A stretch of 64,000 nucleotides of DNA from Acidobacteriaceae bacterium (GTDB taxonomy: Bacteria; Acidobacteriota; Terriglobia; Terriglobales; Acidobacteriaceae), in NCBI GenBank assembly GCA_030040425.1, contig JASHTS010000112.1, positions 55,449-119,448 on the forward strand, given 5' to 3'. The notes beneath the pieces were generated by a model, which saw only the letters and a program-made list of their open reading frames with translations, did not search any database and was not told the origin of the DNA. How positions within the stretch are numbered: the stretch's first letter is position 1; the number at the start of each line of letters is the position of its first letter. This document shows positions 16,930 through 26,194 of this stretch, piece by piece. Made by a program: the position numbers and the translations under genes.

Positions 16930-18486
16930 ATGCTTCCTTTTTCGAGCCGGTTCCGCTGGCGCGGAAAGCGAGAGATAATCATCTCCGTGCGATTTACTCT
17001 CCGGACTGGCGTGTTGGCTGCGCTCCTGGCATACGGTTTGCCGGCTGCGCAAACGGCCGATCCGCAGACCGTTGCACAGGAAATCGGGCCGGTCGCCGCC
17101 GCCCTGCAGGCCGGCCAATTCGATAAGGCGCTCGCGTATCTGCAGCCGGAGCTTGCGCGCAGTCCGAACGATGTGCAATTGCGGACCTTGCAGGGCATCG
17201 CGCTCTCCGGCAAGGGAAACAAGAAGGATGCTCTGACTGCCTTCCACCGCGCCCTGGAAATCTCTCCGGACTATTTGCCGGCTTTGGAAGGAGCCGCGCA
17301 AATTGAATATGAAGAAAACGGTAAAGACACTGCTGCGCTGCTCGAACACATCCTGGAACTGCGTCCCGGCGATGAAACCAGCCACGCCATGCTGGCGGTG
17401 ATCGCCTACCGGCGCGGCGACTGCGCCACGGCGGTTTCGCATTTCGAGCAGAGCGGCTCAGTCCTCGATTCCCAGCCCGGAGCCTTGCAGCAGTACGGCG
17501 CTTGCCTGATCACGCTCAAGGAGGACGAGAAAGCGATCGCGGTGTTTCAGCGCGCTCTGATTCACTCCCCCGCCGATGCGCATGCCCGTTGCCGGCTTGC
17601 CTCCGCCCAGATGATCGCCCAGCGTCCCCAAGACGCCATCGCGACCCTCGAGCCGCTGCTGCAGACAGGCACGGCAGATGCCGATGTTCTCGAGTTGGCG
17701 GCGGCAGCTTTGGAAGCGGATGAAAATACTCCTGAGGCGGTCCGCATTCTTCGCCAGGCAATTGTCTCCGATCCGCATGATGTCGATCTCTATGTTGACT
17801 TCGCCACTCTTTGTCTTGACCATCAGTCGTTTCAGGTGGGCGTGGATATGATGAGCGCCGGACTGGAGGTAGAACCAAAGGCGGCGCCGCTCTACGTGGC
17901 GCGCGGCATCCTCTATGTGCAGATGGCGCAGTACGACAAGGCAGAGGCGGATTTTGACAAGGCCGATCTGCTCGATCCCCGGCAGTCCTTCGGCTCGGCT
18001 GCGGAAGGGCTGGCTGCCTTGCAAGAGAACGACCCCGAGCGCGCCCTCATCTCGGTGCGCAAGAAGCTGGCCCAAAAACCCGACGATCCTTTCCTGCTGG
18101 ATTCCGAAGCGGAACTGCTGGCCCAGAGCGGCCCGCAGCCGGGCAGCGCCGAGTTTCGCATGGCCGTGAACTCCGCGGAAAAGGCTGTTGCGCTGCGTCC
18201 CTCTCTGGGCACGGCGCGCGACCTTCTGGCAAAACTCTACCTGCAATCGGGGCAGAACCAGGCAGCCATCGAACAGAGCCGCGAAGCTCTCAACATCGAC
18301 GCCAGCGATCAGACGGCGCTTTATCATCTGATCCAGGCGTTGCGCAAAAATGGACAGGATGCCGAGATCCCCGATTTGCTCAAGCGTCTGGCAGCGCTCC
18401 GCATGGAAGGTACGAAAGAGGAGAACCAGCGAAATCGTTACAAGCTGGTGGAAGAACAATCCCCGCCAAGCGGGCAACAACGTTGA
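16930..18486 (+). CDS. Exported TPR-repeat protein
   Basis: 518 residues, largely helical TPR units (for example FDKALAYLQPELARSPNDV, KKDALTAFHRALEISPDY, YDKAEADFDKADLLDP) with the usual Ala/Gly/Tyr spacing over most of the length. A hydrophobic segment ending AYGLPAAQT near residue 40 looks like a signal peptide. Two starts are plausible: ATG 16930 and GTG 16987; the GTG would put the signal peptide right at the N-terminus, but neither has a clear Shine-Dalgarno. It lies 189 bases downstream of the TonB receptor, a common TonB-TPR arrangement in this group. Likely a periplasmic adaptor or scaffold; no enzymatic motif is seen. Confidence 0.82.
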   Translation: MLPFSSRFRWRGKREIIISVRFTLRTGVLAALLAYGLPAAQTADPQTVAQEIGPVAAALQAGQFDKALAYLQPELARSPNDVQLRTLQGIALSGKGNKKDALTAFHRALEISPDYLPALEGAAQIEYEENGKDTAALLEHILELRPGDETSHAMLAVIAYRRGDCATAVSHFEQSGSVLDSQPGALQQYGACLITLKEDEKAIAVFQRALIHSPADAHARCRLASAQMIAQRPQDAIATLEPLLQTGTADADVLELAAAALEADENTPEAVRILRQAIVSDPHDVDLYVDFATLCLDHQSFQVGVDMMSAGLEVEPKAAPLYVARGILYVQMAQYDKAEADFDKADLLDPRQSFGSAAEGLAALQENDPERALISVRKKLAQKPDDPFLLDSEAELLAQSGPQPGSAEFRMAVNSAEKAVALRPSLGTARDLLAKLYLQSGQNQAAIEQSREALNIDASDQTALYHLIQALRKNGQDAEIPDLLKRLAALRMEGTKEENQRNRYKLVEEQSPPSGQQR

Positions 18487-18960
18487 CGCGCTAAATTCCA
18501 ATTTCCCGGTTCGCGGATGATTTTCTTTCCGCCGGCATCGACCGACCGGTAAACACAGCCGCAGCTTTGGACGATTGTGGAATACAACGAAGCGGTGCAT
18601 CGCCGAATCTCGCCCGGTGCCAAGGTTTTTCGCTCGCGAAATGCATTCGCCTGCGATCTCGAATTTTCGGTTGACTCGTAGACATACACCTGACTATAGT
18701 GAGTAGTCCCCCAAATTGAATCGTCTCTTGTTCCCCAGTCGAAGTAAGCGAAAGCACTCTCTCTAGAGCTTCAAAGAGAGCTCAAGGACGAGGTGTCTTT
18801 GGCCAATTGGAAGGGTATCCATCCTTCCATTCGGACGGCTGCCGATCCGTCGAGCGGGAAGGCCTGCCTCTCACTCGAAAGCGGGCGCAACGCGCGTTGA
18901 TCGCGCGGGAGCCGAGTTGATCTGCGATCTTGACCACCTGACGATCGGAATGGAAGACGC
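18487..18960. other. Long upstream region and leader of the glycosylase-like gene
   Basis: 474 bases with no gene. It contains a good sigma70-like promoter at 18671-18700 and, between that and the ATG at 18961, a leader of about 250 bases with a 7-bp stem (TGGAAGG at 18808-18814, CCTTCCA at 18823-18829, 8-base loop) and a shorter CTCTCT/AGAGAG stem near 18759-18780. No clear Shine-Dalgarno precedes the ATG. I do not recognise a riboswitch family. Confidence 0.5.
18671..18700 (+). promoter_or_regulatory. Sigma70-like promoter for glycosylase-like/phosphorylase-like pair
   Basis: TTGACT (18671-18676), an 18-base spacer and TATAGT (18695-18700). Transcription would begin near 18707, giving a leader of about 250 bases before the gene at 18961. 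No other promoter is evident before either gene of the pair. Confidence 0.55.
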
Positions 18961-20634
18961 ATGAGCTACAATCCGCCACGGCAGAGAACGCCCGCGGCAC
19001 CCAAAGACCCGCTCGAGATCGATCTGGTCTACAACCTGCGCCCGTGCGGCACATGCGAGTTCTTCTGGCCTGACGTTCAGGCGACGCAGCCCTATGGCCC
19101 CTATCCTGCTTACGATTTCGAGCAAAACTTCCCCAAAGAAAATCTGCCTGGATCCGGCGCAGGTTCGTTTGTGTGGATCGACGGCTCGACGCAACCTCCG
19201 TGCTTTCCCGGACCCGAAGTTATGGATGGATGCCGCAAAGCGCCCATTATGACCATCGGCATCAATCCGAACCTGACCGCTTTTGGCCCGGGGACCACAG
19301 GCGCCTCATGGTGCTACCCGAATTTTTCAAGCGATGGCGGCACAGACGCATACGCGAAATATGCCTATTACTATCGCTACCGCTCGGTATACCAGGAGCA
19401 TTTCGCGCTGCCCTTCGCTGAAGACCATCTGGTGCAGGGGAGCGAGGTCAAGGCGCCGAAGGCGGGCGAGCTCAAGGGGTATACGCGCGGCGACGACTCA
19501 CCGGCCTTCGACATTCAAGTGCAATATGACGGAGAAACGGCGCCTTCCGCGATCCATCTTGCCGGAACGCTGGGCGGGCCGCAGTATGTTGTGCTCTTCA
19601 ATCTCGGAGCACGCTTCGCGGCGGGCGATGTATTAGCCGCAAAAATCAGCGTGCCGCCGGGCCTGCAGACCGATGTTTACCAGCAGGGCATCACTTACTA
19701 TACCCAGCTTCTTCCCGTGTTGAGCGCATTCGAGTCGTTTCTCGCCGGCAAGGGGCATGCCGGCGCGAAGCTCCGCGTGGGGGAAGATGTGGGTCAATTG
19801 GACATGGTGGCCTGTGCATCCCCTCATTGGGCGCCGCAATGGCTGGGCGGGACATCGCAGAGCGTCAACACGGTGGTGAAAAACTGCGTGCAGAAAAACG
19901 CCTGGGCGATGAAGCAGCTCCTGCAGACACGCCCTGCGATTCTGTTTCTCGTGGGCCAATCCTCGTGGACGATGTTCCGCCACTCTTTCGGACATCTGGT
20001 TAAAGGACCGCAGCCGTTGCCGGCAGTTCCTGAAGATGGTCCGTATACGCTCCTGAGCCTTACGACAAAAAACGAATACCGCATCCAGATATCGACGCAA
20101 ATTGGCTCGGCGGAGTACCAGCTTTCGACGCGCCTGGTCATCACGCCGCACTTCTCGTACGACTTCAACTTCTATCCGCAGTTCCGGCTCAGTTCCGATG
20201 ACTGGAGGGCATTTTCTGCCCAGAACGCTGCCGCCGCGAAGTTTCTTTCCACAGATCCTCGGCTGAGTTTTCAGCAACCACCCGGAGCTTACGTGGCAAT
20301 CGGCATTCCGCCTGCTGCGGGCAACGCGCTTCGAGAGTTCCAGAAGCAATTTGCGGCCGCTTATGCGGCGCTGCAGCCCTTCTTTTACGACCCACACAAC
20401 CAGATGGCCGCAGTGCTCGGCGATCTTTTTAACGGCGGGGAATTGACCTGGACTCCTGGCGACGGCCAGAGTCCCGGCTATTTATCGCGGGCCGACGGGC
20501 CATGCCAGTTTTGCGAAAACAGCCATTGGAAGTTTCCCCTGGGGTGCCCGTACGGCAAGCCGAAAGAAGAGCAATTTACCGTTGGATTTCTCGAGAACGT
20601 GGCTGCAAAGGTGATCGCAAGCGGAACCGGATAA
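18961..20634 (+). CDS. Uracil-DNA-glycosylase-superfamily-like protein of unknown function
   Basis: 557 residues, no assigned family by eye, but a set of motifs in order recalls the UDG fold. CxxC at 29-32 (RPCGTCEFF) is followed by TIGINPNLTAF at 98-108, close to the GINPGL motif of Mug/TDG and keeping the Asn that is catalytic there. DMVACASPHW (281-290) with Cys285 and then Cys309 copies the second cysteine pair of family 4 iron-sulfur UDGs, and AILFLVGQSSW (326-336) recalls the strand with the alanine-rich LG motif. LVITPHFSYDF (392-402) sits where the second active-site motif (HPS) lies. A C-terminal Cys-rich stretch (CQFCENSHWKFPLGC) may bind metal. At 557 residues it is more than twice normal UDG length. 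No signal peptide. It pairs with the phosphorylase-fold gene 92 bases downstream. A base-excision, nucleoside or defence role is inference; activity is unproven. Confidence 0.6.
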   Translation: MSYNPPRQRTPAAPKDPLEIDLVYNLRPCGTCEFFWPDVQATQPYGPYPAYDFEQNFPKENLPGSGAGSFVWIDGSTQPPCFPGPEVMDGCRKAPIMTIGINPNLTAFGPGTTGASWCYPNFSSDGGTDAYAKYAYYYRYRSVYQEHFALPFAEDHLVQGSEVKAPKAGELKGYTRGDDSPAFDIQVQYDGETAPSAIHLAGTLGGPQYVVLFNLGARFAAGDVLAAKISVPPGLQTDVYQQGITYYTQLLPVLSAFESFLAGKGHAGAKLRVGEDVGQLDMVACASPHWAPQWLGGTSQSVNTVVKNCVQKNAWAMKQLLQTRPAILFLVGQSSWTMFRHSFGHLVKGPQPLPAVPEDGPYTLLSLTTKNEYRIQISTQIGSAEYQLSTRLVITPHFSYDFNFYPQFRLSSDDWRAFSAQNAAAAKFLSTDPRLSFQQPPGAYVAIGIPPAAGNALREFQKQFAAAYAALQPFFYDPHNQMAAVLGDLFNGGELTWTPGDGQSPGYLSRADGPCQFCENSHWKFPLGCPYGKPKEEQFTVGFLENVAAKVIASGTG

Positions 20635-20726
20635 GAGAAAATGTGCGTGTTTGTTGCGCGCAATGAGTTTTCAACCAGGACACATTGGAGCAATCGGGAA
20701 GCGAGAGCTCGAAGGAGAAAAGAGAG

Positions 20727-21890
20727 ATGGCGGTTAAGACACTTTCCTATGCCGAAGAAACTCGTCTCAAATACGATCCTGAAAAAGCTGCGGCTCCGCC
20801 TGCAGGCCGGTTTGCCTCCGCAGCGGAAGCCGCGCGGGCAGCCGCCGCGGCAGGTCTTCCAGAGCCGGTACCGTGGCCTAAGGGGCTTGCTCCCACCGCG
20901 CAGCCGCTCAATCCCGCGCCGGCGGAAACGGACAGTCTGTCACGTTTTGCCGGTTACGACGCGGTGGTGATGACGTACACCTCTGCCGAGGCAGCTTCCC
21001 TCGCGGCGCTTTTCACTCCCGGACATCCTGTCTCTACCTGGTACGAATATCGCCACAACATCGATGCGTACGTACCCCTCGTTACCGGCCCTAACGCTCC
21101 ATTCAACAGCACCGAACGCGAGGACCAGCGCTACTACCACTCCCTTGGCCTCTATTTTCCGTGCACCATCGGCAGTGCGAAGGTGCTTCTGATCAAATCG
21201 GGCCTGCACATGGACTACGACACCAAGACACTGGCGCCCAATGGCGTGGTTCCTTATGGCAAGTTAGTCGCCGAGATCGTGCAAATCGTGAAGCCGAAGA
21301 TGTTCATCACCACCGGAACCGGCGGCGGCATCGGTTCTGACGTCAAGCTGGGCGATGTAATTGTCGCCGCACAGACACGCTTCGACTGCACTGACCAGTT
21401 CAAGTCGCAGAGCTGGGCGCAACAGTCCTACAAAACCAGCGCGCTGCCGGCTTCCACACTCGGGCTCATCACTCCGCAATTGACCAAAGCCAACGCACAG
21501 CACATCGCCGCGGCCACGCCCATCCCCGGACGGCCCGAGCCGAAAATCTGGTCAGCGAATTCCGCCATTGTGACCACCGACGTTTTTGCCTTCGATACGA
21601 GCAACAACTACTACAAGCTCCAGGGGCTCGGGCAAGTATGCGACATGGGCGATGCCATGGTGGGCCGCACGCTCTCGAAGTCTCCTGATGTCAAGTGGTA
21701 CGCGATCCGCAACGCGTCCGATCCGCAGGTCCCCATGTCCGGCAGCTCGGAGGCAGACTACAAGAAAGCCGACCAGGAAGCCGGAGACATTTACAAGAAG
21801 TTCGGCGGCTATACCACGGCGGCCAGCGTGGTTGCCACATGGGCAGTGATCGCCTCTTCCGGCGCGGCGGGAGCGCGTGGCAAGAAGTGA
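20727..21890 (+). CDS. Nucleoside-phosphorylase-superfamily-like protein
   Basis: 387 residues from ATG 20727, which has AGGAG nine bases upstream (an in-frame start at 20685 is less likely). After an Ala/Pro-rich N-terminal 75 residues, the PNP/UDP-phosphorylase fold is suggested by YDAVVMTYTSAEAASLAAL, then FITTGTGGGIGSDVKLGDVIVA, then QVCDMGDAMVG, which resembles the nucleoside-binding EMEDAA-type motif but with Gly in place of the central Glu. Catalytic competence is therefore open: it may be a nucleosidase, a phosphorylase or a binding-only relative. It is co-directional with the glycosylase-like gene and convergent with the fucosidase gene 37 bases away, so the two genes form a self-contained unit. 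Predicted cytoplasmic. Confidence 0.72.
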   Translation: MAVKTLSYAEETRLKYDPEKAAAPPAGRFASAAEAARAAAAAGLPEPVPWPKGLAPTAQPLNPAPAETDSLSRFAGYDAVVMTYTSAEAASLAALFTPGHPVSTWYEYRHNIDAYVPLVTGPNAPFNSTEREDQRYYHSLGLYFPCTIGSAKVLLIKSGLHMDYDTKTLAPNGVVPYGKLVAEIVQIVKPKMFITTGTGGGIGSDVKLGDVIVAAQTRFDCTDQFKSQSWAQQSYKTSALPASTLGLITPQLTKANAQHIAAATPIPGRPEPKIWSANSAIVTTDVFAFDTSNNYYKLQGLGQVCDMGDAMVGRTLSKSPDVKWYAIRNASDPQVPMSGSSEADYKKADQEAGDIYKKFGGYTTAASVVATWAVIASSGAAGARGKK

Positions 21891-21927
21891 TGAGCGGGCG
21901 GCTCTCGTGCACTTTCAAGGCGAGTGC

Positions 21928-23712
21928 TTAGGCGAGTGAAATTCTCAGCGCCGCAGCGTAGCTGTTCGCAACGGACAATCCATAAGGCAGGTGCAGATGC
22001 AGAGCGTCGGCGTCCTGAGTCCACTTCACCTCGGCATCCGAGCCGAGCACGGTAATGTTCTGCACCTTGCCCGGGTTGGTTTTGCTTGATGTTCCCAGCG
22101 ACGCAATCTGTGCATGCGATTCCGGCCATCCCATGAAGATGGCGTAGATCACGTTATTCGCCTTGTTGCGCGTGAAGCGGATGTCTTTGCTTCCCAACGC
22201 GCTGATGCTGGCGCCCTGGAAGGGTCCGCTGGTGACTGCATTCGGCCCCTCGCCGTAAACGGTCCACGGGCGCGTCTCGAAGATGGCTTCGCCGTTTACC
22301 TTCAGCCATGCGGCAACTTCATTGAGGACGGCCATCTCTTTGCTGTCGATGGTGCCGTCGGGCTTGCCCGGAATATTGAGAATGAACGTGCCGTTCTTGC
22401 TCACCGTATCGACCAGCCAGTGAATTACGTCGCGAGGCGGCAGGTAGCCCCCAAATGCGCCGGGGCCCTCAAAAAGGCTGCGCCGGTAGTGCCACTCTCC
22501 AATGCATGTTTCGGACTGCCAAGCGTAGGGCATGATGCCGCTCGTCAAACCTCGCTCGTAGTCGGCCACCACGGCCTTGGCCAGCTTGTCGGGCACGTTC
22601 TTGATGTTCAGCACCGCTTCCATCTTGCCGCGCGTCTTGAGGTTGTGGTTGTAGAAATATGCACCTAAATTCATGCCGCCCCAGCCCAGCGGAAGCAGCG
22701 GATTATCGAAGTACAGCAGGTCGGGATCGTGCTGGTCGATCAGGTCCCGCGTGCGATCATAGAAATTCTTCACATAGGAAGCATCGGGCAGCGCATCCTT
22801 GGGGTGCTTCGCGCTATAAAGCATCTGTGGATCGAGCCCGTCCCACCATTGGTTCTTGCCTTCTGCCTTGGTCATTCGCCCGTCGTACGGTACTCCTGCA
22901 TACGGCCCGCTCTTGTCTGCTCCATGCGAAGTCTGGAACCACCACCAGTTGCGCGCCTGGTGCACGGTCACGCCGAACCGCAGTCCCTGCCTTCGCGCCG
23001 CCGCTGCCCAATCGCCGACCACATCGCGATGCGGCCCGTGGCTCACGGCATTCCAGGGCTGATGTTTCGAGCCCCAGGTATCAAAGCCGTCGTGGTGATT
23101 GGCAAGCGCAATGAACAGGCGCGCTCCGGCGTTCTTATAGCGTTCGATCAGCGCCTCCGGCTCCCAGTTCAGCAGCGTCCATTGCGCGCAAAGGTCCTTG
23201 TACCCGAACTCGGAGGGGTGGCCGTAGTGCGCGTTCTGGTAGCGGTAGTCGGGTGAGTCCTCTTCATACATGTTGCGCGCGTACCAGTCGCCGTACTCGG
23301 GCACACATTGCGGGCTCCAGTGCGCCCAGATGCCGAACTTGGCGTCGCGGTACCACTCGGGAGCCTCATATTGCAGCAGGGAATCCCAATTTGCCTGATA
23401 CGGCCCCTCGCCGTTAAGCCCTTCCACCGGAGCCTGCATGGGAACACCATCCCATGAGCCGCCGGGTAATGCGGGCGGGTCGCCCCACGCTGTGGGCGAC
23501 CAGTCGGCATTATCCAGCCTCTTCTCGACAATATTGCCGTCAACCAGCGCGTAGAAGATGCGCTGGCTCTCCGGTGTGGCACAGAACTCCGCGTAGGTCT
23601 GATGGAGCTGGTTGAAGCCTGAGGGCGCGCCCGCAGCCGATTGCCCTTTTGCAGGCATGGCTCCGGCTGCCGCGGCAGCGGCGATCAGCTTGCAGAACTC
23701 TCTTCTTTGCAT
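21928..23712 (-). CDS. GH29 alpha-L-fucosidase with Tat-type signal
   Basis: 594 residues. The N-terminus RREFCKLIAAAAAAGA matches a twin-arginine signal (RRxFxK), so the enzyme is probably exported folded. GH29 features: KFGIWAHWSPQ near the start of the barrel, LANHHDGFDTW, a likely nucleophile Asp336 in LLYFDNP, then SETCIGEWHY and DTVSKNGTFILNIPGKPDGTI, the conserved C-terminal signature of the catalytic domain. It would release L-fucose from glycans. The ATG is preceded by AAGGAG at nine bases. It is the last gene of a same-strand run with a zinc dehydrogenase, LacI regulator and fucose-isomerase-like gene, which fits fucose use. It shares only family-level similarity with the second GH29 at 38578. 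Confidence 0.93.
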   Translation of the reverse strand: MQRREFCKLIAAAAAAGAMPAKGQSAAGAPSGFNQLHQTYAEFCATPESQRIFYALVDGNIVEKRLDNADWSPTAWGDPPALPGGSWDGVPMQAPVEGLNGEGPYQANWDSLLQYEAPEWYRDAKFGIWAHWSPQCVPEYGDWYARNMYEEDSPDYRYQNAHYGHPSEFGYKDLCAQWTLLNWEPEALIERYKNAGARLFIALANHHDGFDTWGSKHQPWNAVSHGPHRDVVGDWAAAARRQGLRFGVTVHQARNWWWFQTSHGADKSGPYAGVPYDGRMTKAEGKNQWWDGLDPQMLYSAKHPKDALPDASYVKNFYDRTRDLIDQHDPDLLYFDNPLLPLGWGGMNLGAYFYNHNLKTRGKMEAVLNIKNVPDKLAKAVVADYERGLTSGIMPYAWQSETCIGEWHYRRSLFEGPGAFGGYLPPRDVIHWLVDTVSKNGTFILNIPGKPDGTIDSKEMAVLNEVAAWLKVNGEAIFETRPWTVYGEGPNAVTSGPFQGASISALGSKDIRFTRNKANNVIYAIFMGWPESHAQIASLGTSSKTNPGKVQNITVLGSDAEVKWTQDADALHLHLPYGLSVANSYAAALRISLA

Positions 23713-23900
23713 CGTCCTTCTCTCCTTTTTGCTTCGTGGTATCGGGCCAGATGGCCGCGATACGTCGAACGGACTTGCACTAGCCCGGCTGTTTCCATTG
23801 CCGGATCACGTCCGAGGAGCTTCTCCGCTTCTTCGATTCCGCTATGACACCACAACGGCAACATGCATCCAAAGCAGATTTTTCCCAATCAAATTCGAGA

Positions 23901-24974
23901 TTACGATCGCTCTTCACTCGAAGTTGGACAAACCGCAACTTTACCGCAGCGGCCTGAAGCCATGAGACGGTAGGCTTCATCGGCCTGATCGAGGGAGAAG
24001 CGGTGAGTGACGATCTCTTCCGGGTGCAGGTTCCAGCGAACCAGCCTCTCCACCAACTCCTCCATCAGCCACGTCGACGTGACCCAGGATCCGTAAATGG
24101 CCTTCTGGTCGTGAATCAAATCGGGCGATGGATTGAACGCGACCGTGCCGCCCTCGCCCACCATGACCATCCTTCCCCATTTGCGCGTGGCGCGCAGAGC
24201 GGCGGCGCGGGCTTCGGCATTGCCGGAGCAATCGATGGCGCGTTCCACGCCTTTGCCGCCGGTAAGGTCGCGAACCTGGCCTGCGTTCTGCGGCCCGGCG
24301 GCGAGAACGGAATCGCAGAGACCCAGGCGGACAGCAAGGTCGCGGCGTTCGGCGGAAAGATCGATGCCGATGATCTTTTCCGCGCCCAGCTTGCGGCACA
24401 AGGCTCCCGCCGCCAGGCCCACGGGGCCAAGTCCGGTGATCAGCACCGCATGATTGCCATCGATTCCCACCTTCTGAAGCGCTTCGTAGACGGTGCCGAA
24501 GCCGCAGGCTACCTGCGCGCCATCAAGATAGGTAAGCGAGTCGGGAAGGTCGATCAGGTCCTTCTCTTCGGCGAGCAGGTATTCGGCCATGCCGCCATCG
24601 CGCTGCCATCCATAAGCGCGGCGATATTCCGCGCTGCTGCAGGAGATCATGTACCCGCGGCGGCAATCGTTGCACACCCCGCACCCCGAGATGTGATAGA
24701 CGATCACGCGATCGCCTACCTTCAAGCGGCGGCAGCCCGCGCCGGCCGCTACGATCTGTCCCGCCGGTTCGTGCCCGGCGATCACGCCCTGGTACCCTTC
24801 AGGACCTTTACCCAGGTGCTGGTGATAGATGGCCCGGATATCGGAGCCGCAGATGGTGGAAGCTTTGACGGCGAGGAGCATTTCGCCATGGCCTGGCTCC
24901 GGTACCGGAACTTCCCTTATCTCCACAGTGCTATTGCCCGGGAGAAACGCTGCTTTCATCGTTGTCTTGATCAT
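23901..24974 (-). CDS. Zinc-dependent medium-chain alcohol/polyol dehydrogenase
   Basis: 357-residue MDR-superfamily dehydrogenase. Catalytic zinc ligands: Cys42 (ICGSD) and His68-Glu69 (GHEPAG). Structural zinc: Cys98, Cys101, Cys104 and Cys112. The nucleotide-binding motif [10 protein letters not shown] is followed by [10 protein letters not shown], whose Asp indicates NAD rather than NADP. The nearest subfamilies by eye are sorbitol/threonine dehydrogenase-like enzymes. Its position between the fucosidase and the LacI/isomerase genes suggests oxidation of a fucose-derived sugar or polyol, but the substrate is inferred. The ATG at 24974 follows GGACGAG; Met6 is an alternative. Confidence 0.9.
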   Translation of the reverse strand: MIKTTMKAAFLPGNSTVEIREVPVPEPGHGEMLLAVKASTICGSDIRAIYHQHLGKGPEGYQGVIAGHEPAGQIVAAGAGCRRLKVGDRVIVYHISGCGVCNDCRRGYMISCSSAEYRRAYGWQRDGGMAEYLLAEEKDLIDLPDSLTYLDGAQVACGFGTVYEALQKVGIDGNHAVLITGLGPVGLAAGALCRKLGAEKIIGIDLSAERRDLAVRLGLCDSVLAAGPQNAGQVRDLTGGKGVERAIDCSGNAEARAAALRATRKWGRMVMVGEGGTVAFNPSPDLIHDQKAIYGSWVTSTWLMEELVERLVRWNLHPEEIVTHRFSLDQADEAYRLMASGRCGKVAVCPTSSEERS

Positions 24975-25117
24975 CTCGTCCGGCTCCCGCCTCCGGCGCG
25001 TGTGAATCGCAACGGATAAGCGCGCGTTGTGACGCCACGTTTAATTCCTCCGGAGACCGACATTCGCGCGCCGATTCCATGCCGGCGCAGTTGCTCCGTT
25101 CTCTTCGTCCACTGGCG

Positions 25118-26131
25118 CTACTTCCGTTGCGAAGACGCCCGAACGATCAGTTGAGGCTCGAGCACGACCTTGCGGCTGCGGCTTGAGGCATCTTTCTCGA
25201 GCAGCCGCGCAATCATGCGCGCCGTGCGCTCGCCGATTTCGACGGCGCGCTGGTCCACGCTCGTGAGTGGAACCTGCAGCTTGCTGCTGTAGTGGTAGTT
25301 TCCGCAGCCGACGATCGCCAGATCTTTGGGGATCGATATGCCGGCCTCGAAGGCTTTGAACATCGCGCCCACCGCGATGGTGTCATTGAAGCAGAACAGA
25401 CCGTCGGGCTGTACCTTGAGGGCGAGAATCGCTTCCATGGCTCGGCGGCCGCGGGTTTCGCCGTCGGATTCAGAGGAATCGCCTGCGGAGATGATGTATT
25501 CAGGAGGCGCAGCGATGCCATGGCGTTGAAGGGTGTCGCGATAGCCCTGGGCACGATTGTTGCCCACGCTCGTGGCCGATCCGCGGATGTGCGCGATGCG
25601 CCGGCAACCCTGGCTGATGAGATGCTCGGTGGCCAGCTCGCCCACCTTGTAATCGTTAACGCCCACAAAGTTGGAATCGAAGCCGGGAAACCTGCGGTCG
25701 ATCAGGACGAGAGGCACGGACTCGCCGATGCTGGGCAGTGACTCGCTGCTTTCCTGGCAGGATGCCAGCACCAGGCATTCGAGGTGATGGGCAAGTATGT
25801 GATCGATCTCATCCTGTTCGAGCTTGGGATCGCTCTCCGATGACGTCACGATCACGTAGTAACCCATATCGCGGAGCGCCGTGGAAAGTCCCTTGGCAAT
25901 CTCGCCGAAGAAGGGATGGATCAAGTCGGGAACCACGAGGCCGATGAGCGAACTGCGGCCGGTGACCAGACTGCGCGCCGCAAGGTTTGGCCGGTAGTTC
26001 AGTTCCCTCACCCGATCGAGGATGCGGGCCTTTGTCTCGCTGGCAATATCGGGCCGGTCCCGCAGCGCGCGCGACACCGTGACCACGGACACACCGAGCT
26101 CGTTTGCAATGTCTTTCAGCCGGACATTCAT
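25118..26131 (-). CDS. LacI-family transcriptional regulator
   Basis: 337 residues. The first 50 residues are a canonical LacI helix-turn-helix (RLKDIANELGVSVVTVSRAL) with hinge helix (YRPNLAARSL), followed by the two-lobed periplasmic-binding-protein-like effector domain (SLIGLVVPDLIHPFFGEIAKG). It is 63 bases downstream of the fucose-isomerase-like gene and 143 bases upstream of the dehydrogenase gene, so it most likely controls this cluster with a sugar effector. I found no perfect LacI operator beside these genes; the only clear one in the window is at 36280-36293 before the TonB receptor. Whether this protein binds there is testable but not shown. Confidence 0.95.
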   Translation of the reverse strand: MNVRLKDIANELGVSVVTVSRALRDRPDIASETKARILDRVRELNYRPNLAARSLVTGRSSLIGLVVPDLIHPFFGEIAKGLSTALRDMGYYVIVTSSESDPKLEQDEIDHILAHHLECLVLASCQESSESLPSIGESVPLVLIDRRFPGFDSNFVGVNDYKVGELATEHLISQGCRRIAHIRGSATSVGNNRAQGYRDTLQRHGIAAPPEYIISAGDSSESDGETRGRRAMEAILALKVQPDGLFCFNDTIAVGAMFKAFEAGISIPKDLAIVGCGNYHYSSKLQVPLTSVDQRAVEIGERTARMIARLLEKDASSRSRKVVLEPQLIVRASSQRK

Positions 26132-26194
26132 CGTTACAGTCTACTTTGCGGCCGCCTGTGCGACGGGGAGCGTATCGCGCAAACCGCCCAAGCG

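Noticed and set aside
16887-17126. 79-codon frame with a good AAGAAGG site before ATG 16905
   Set aside because: It overlaps the TPR gene out of frame and its product has no signature; the site may be coincidental, though it could be a short upstream peptide.
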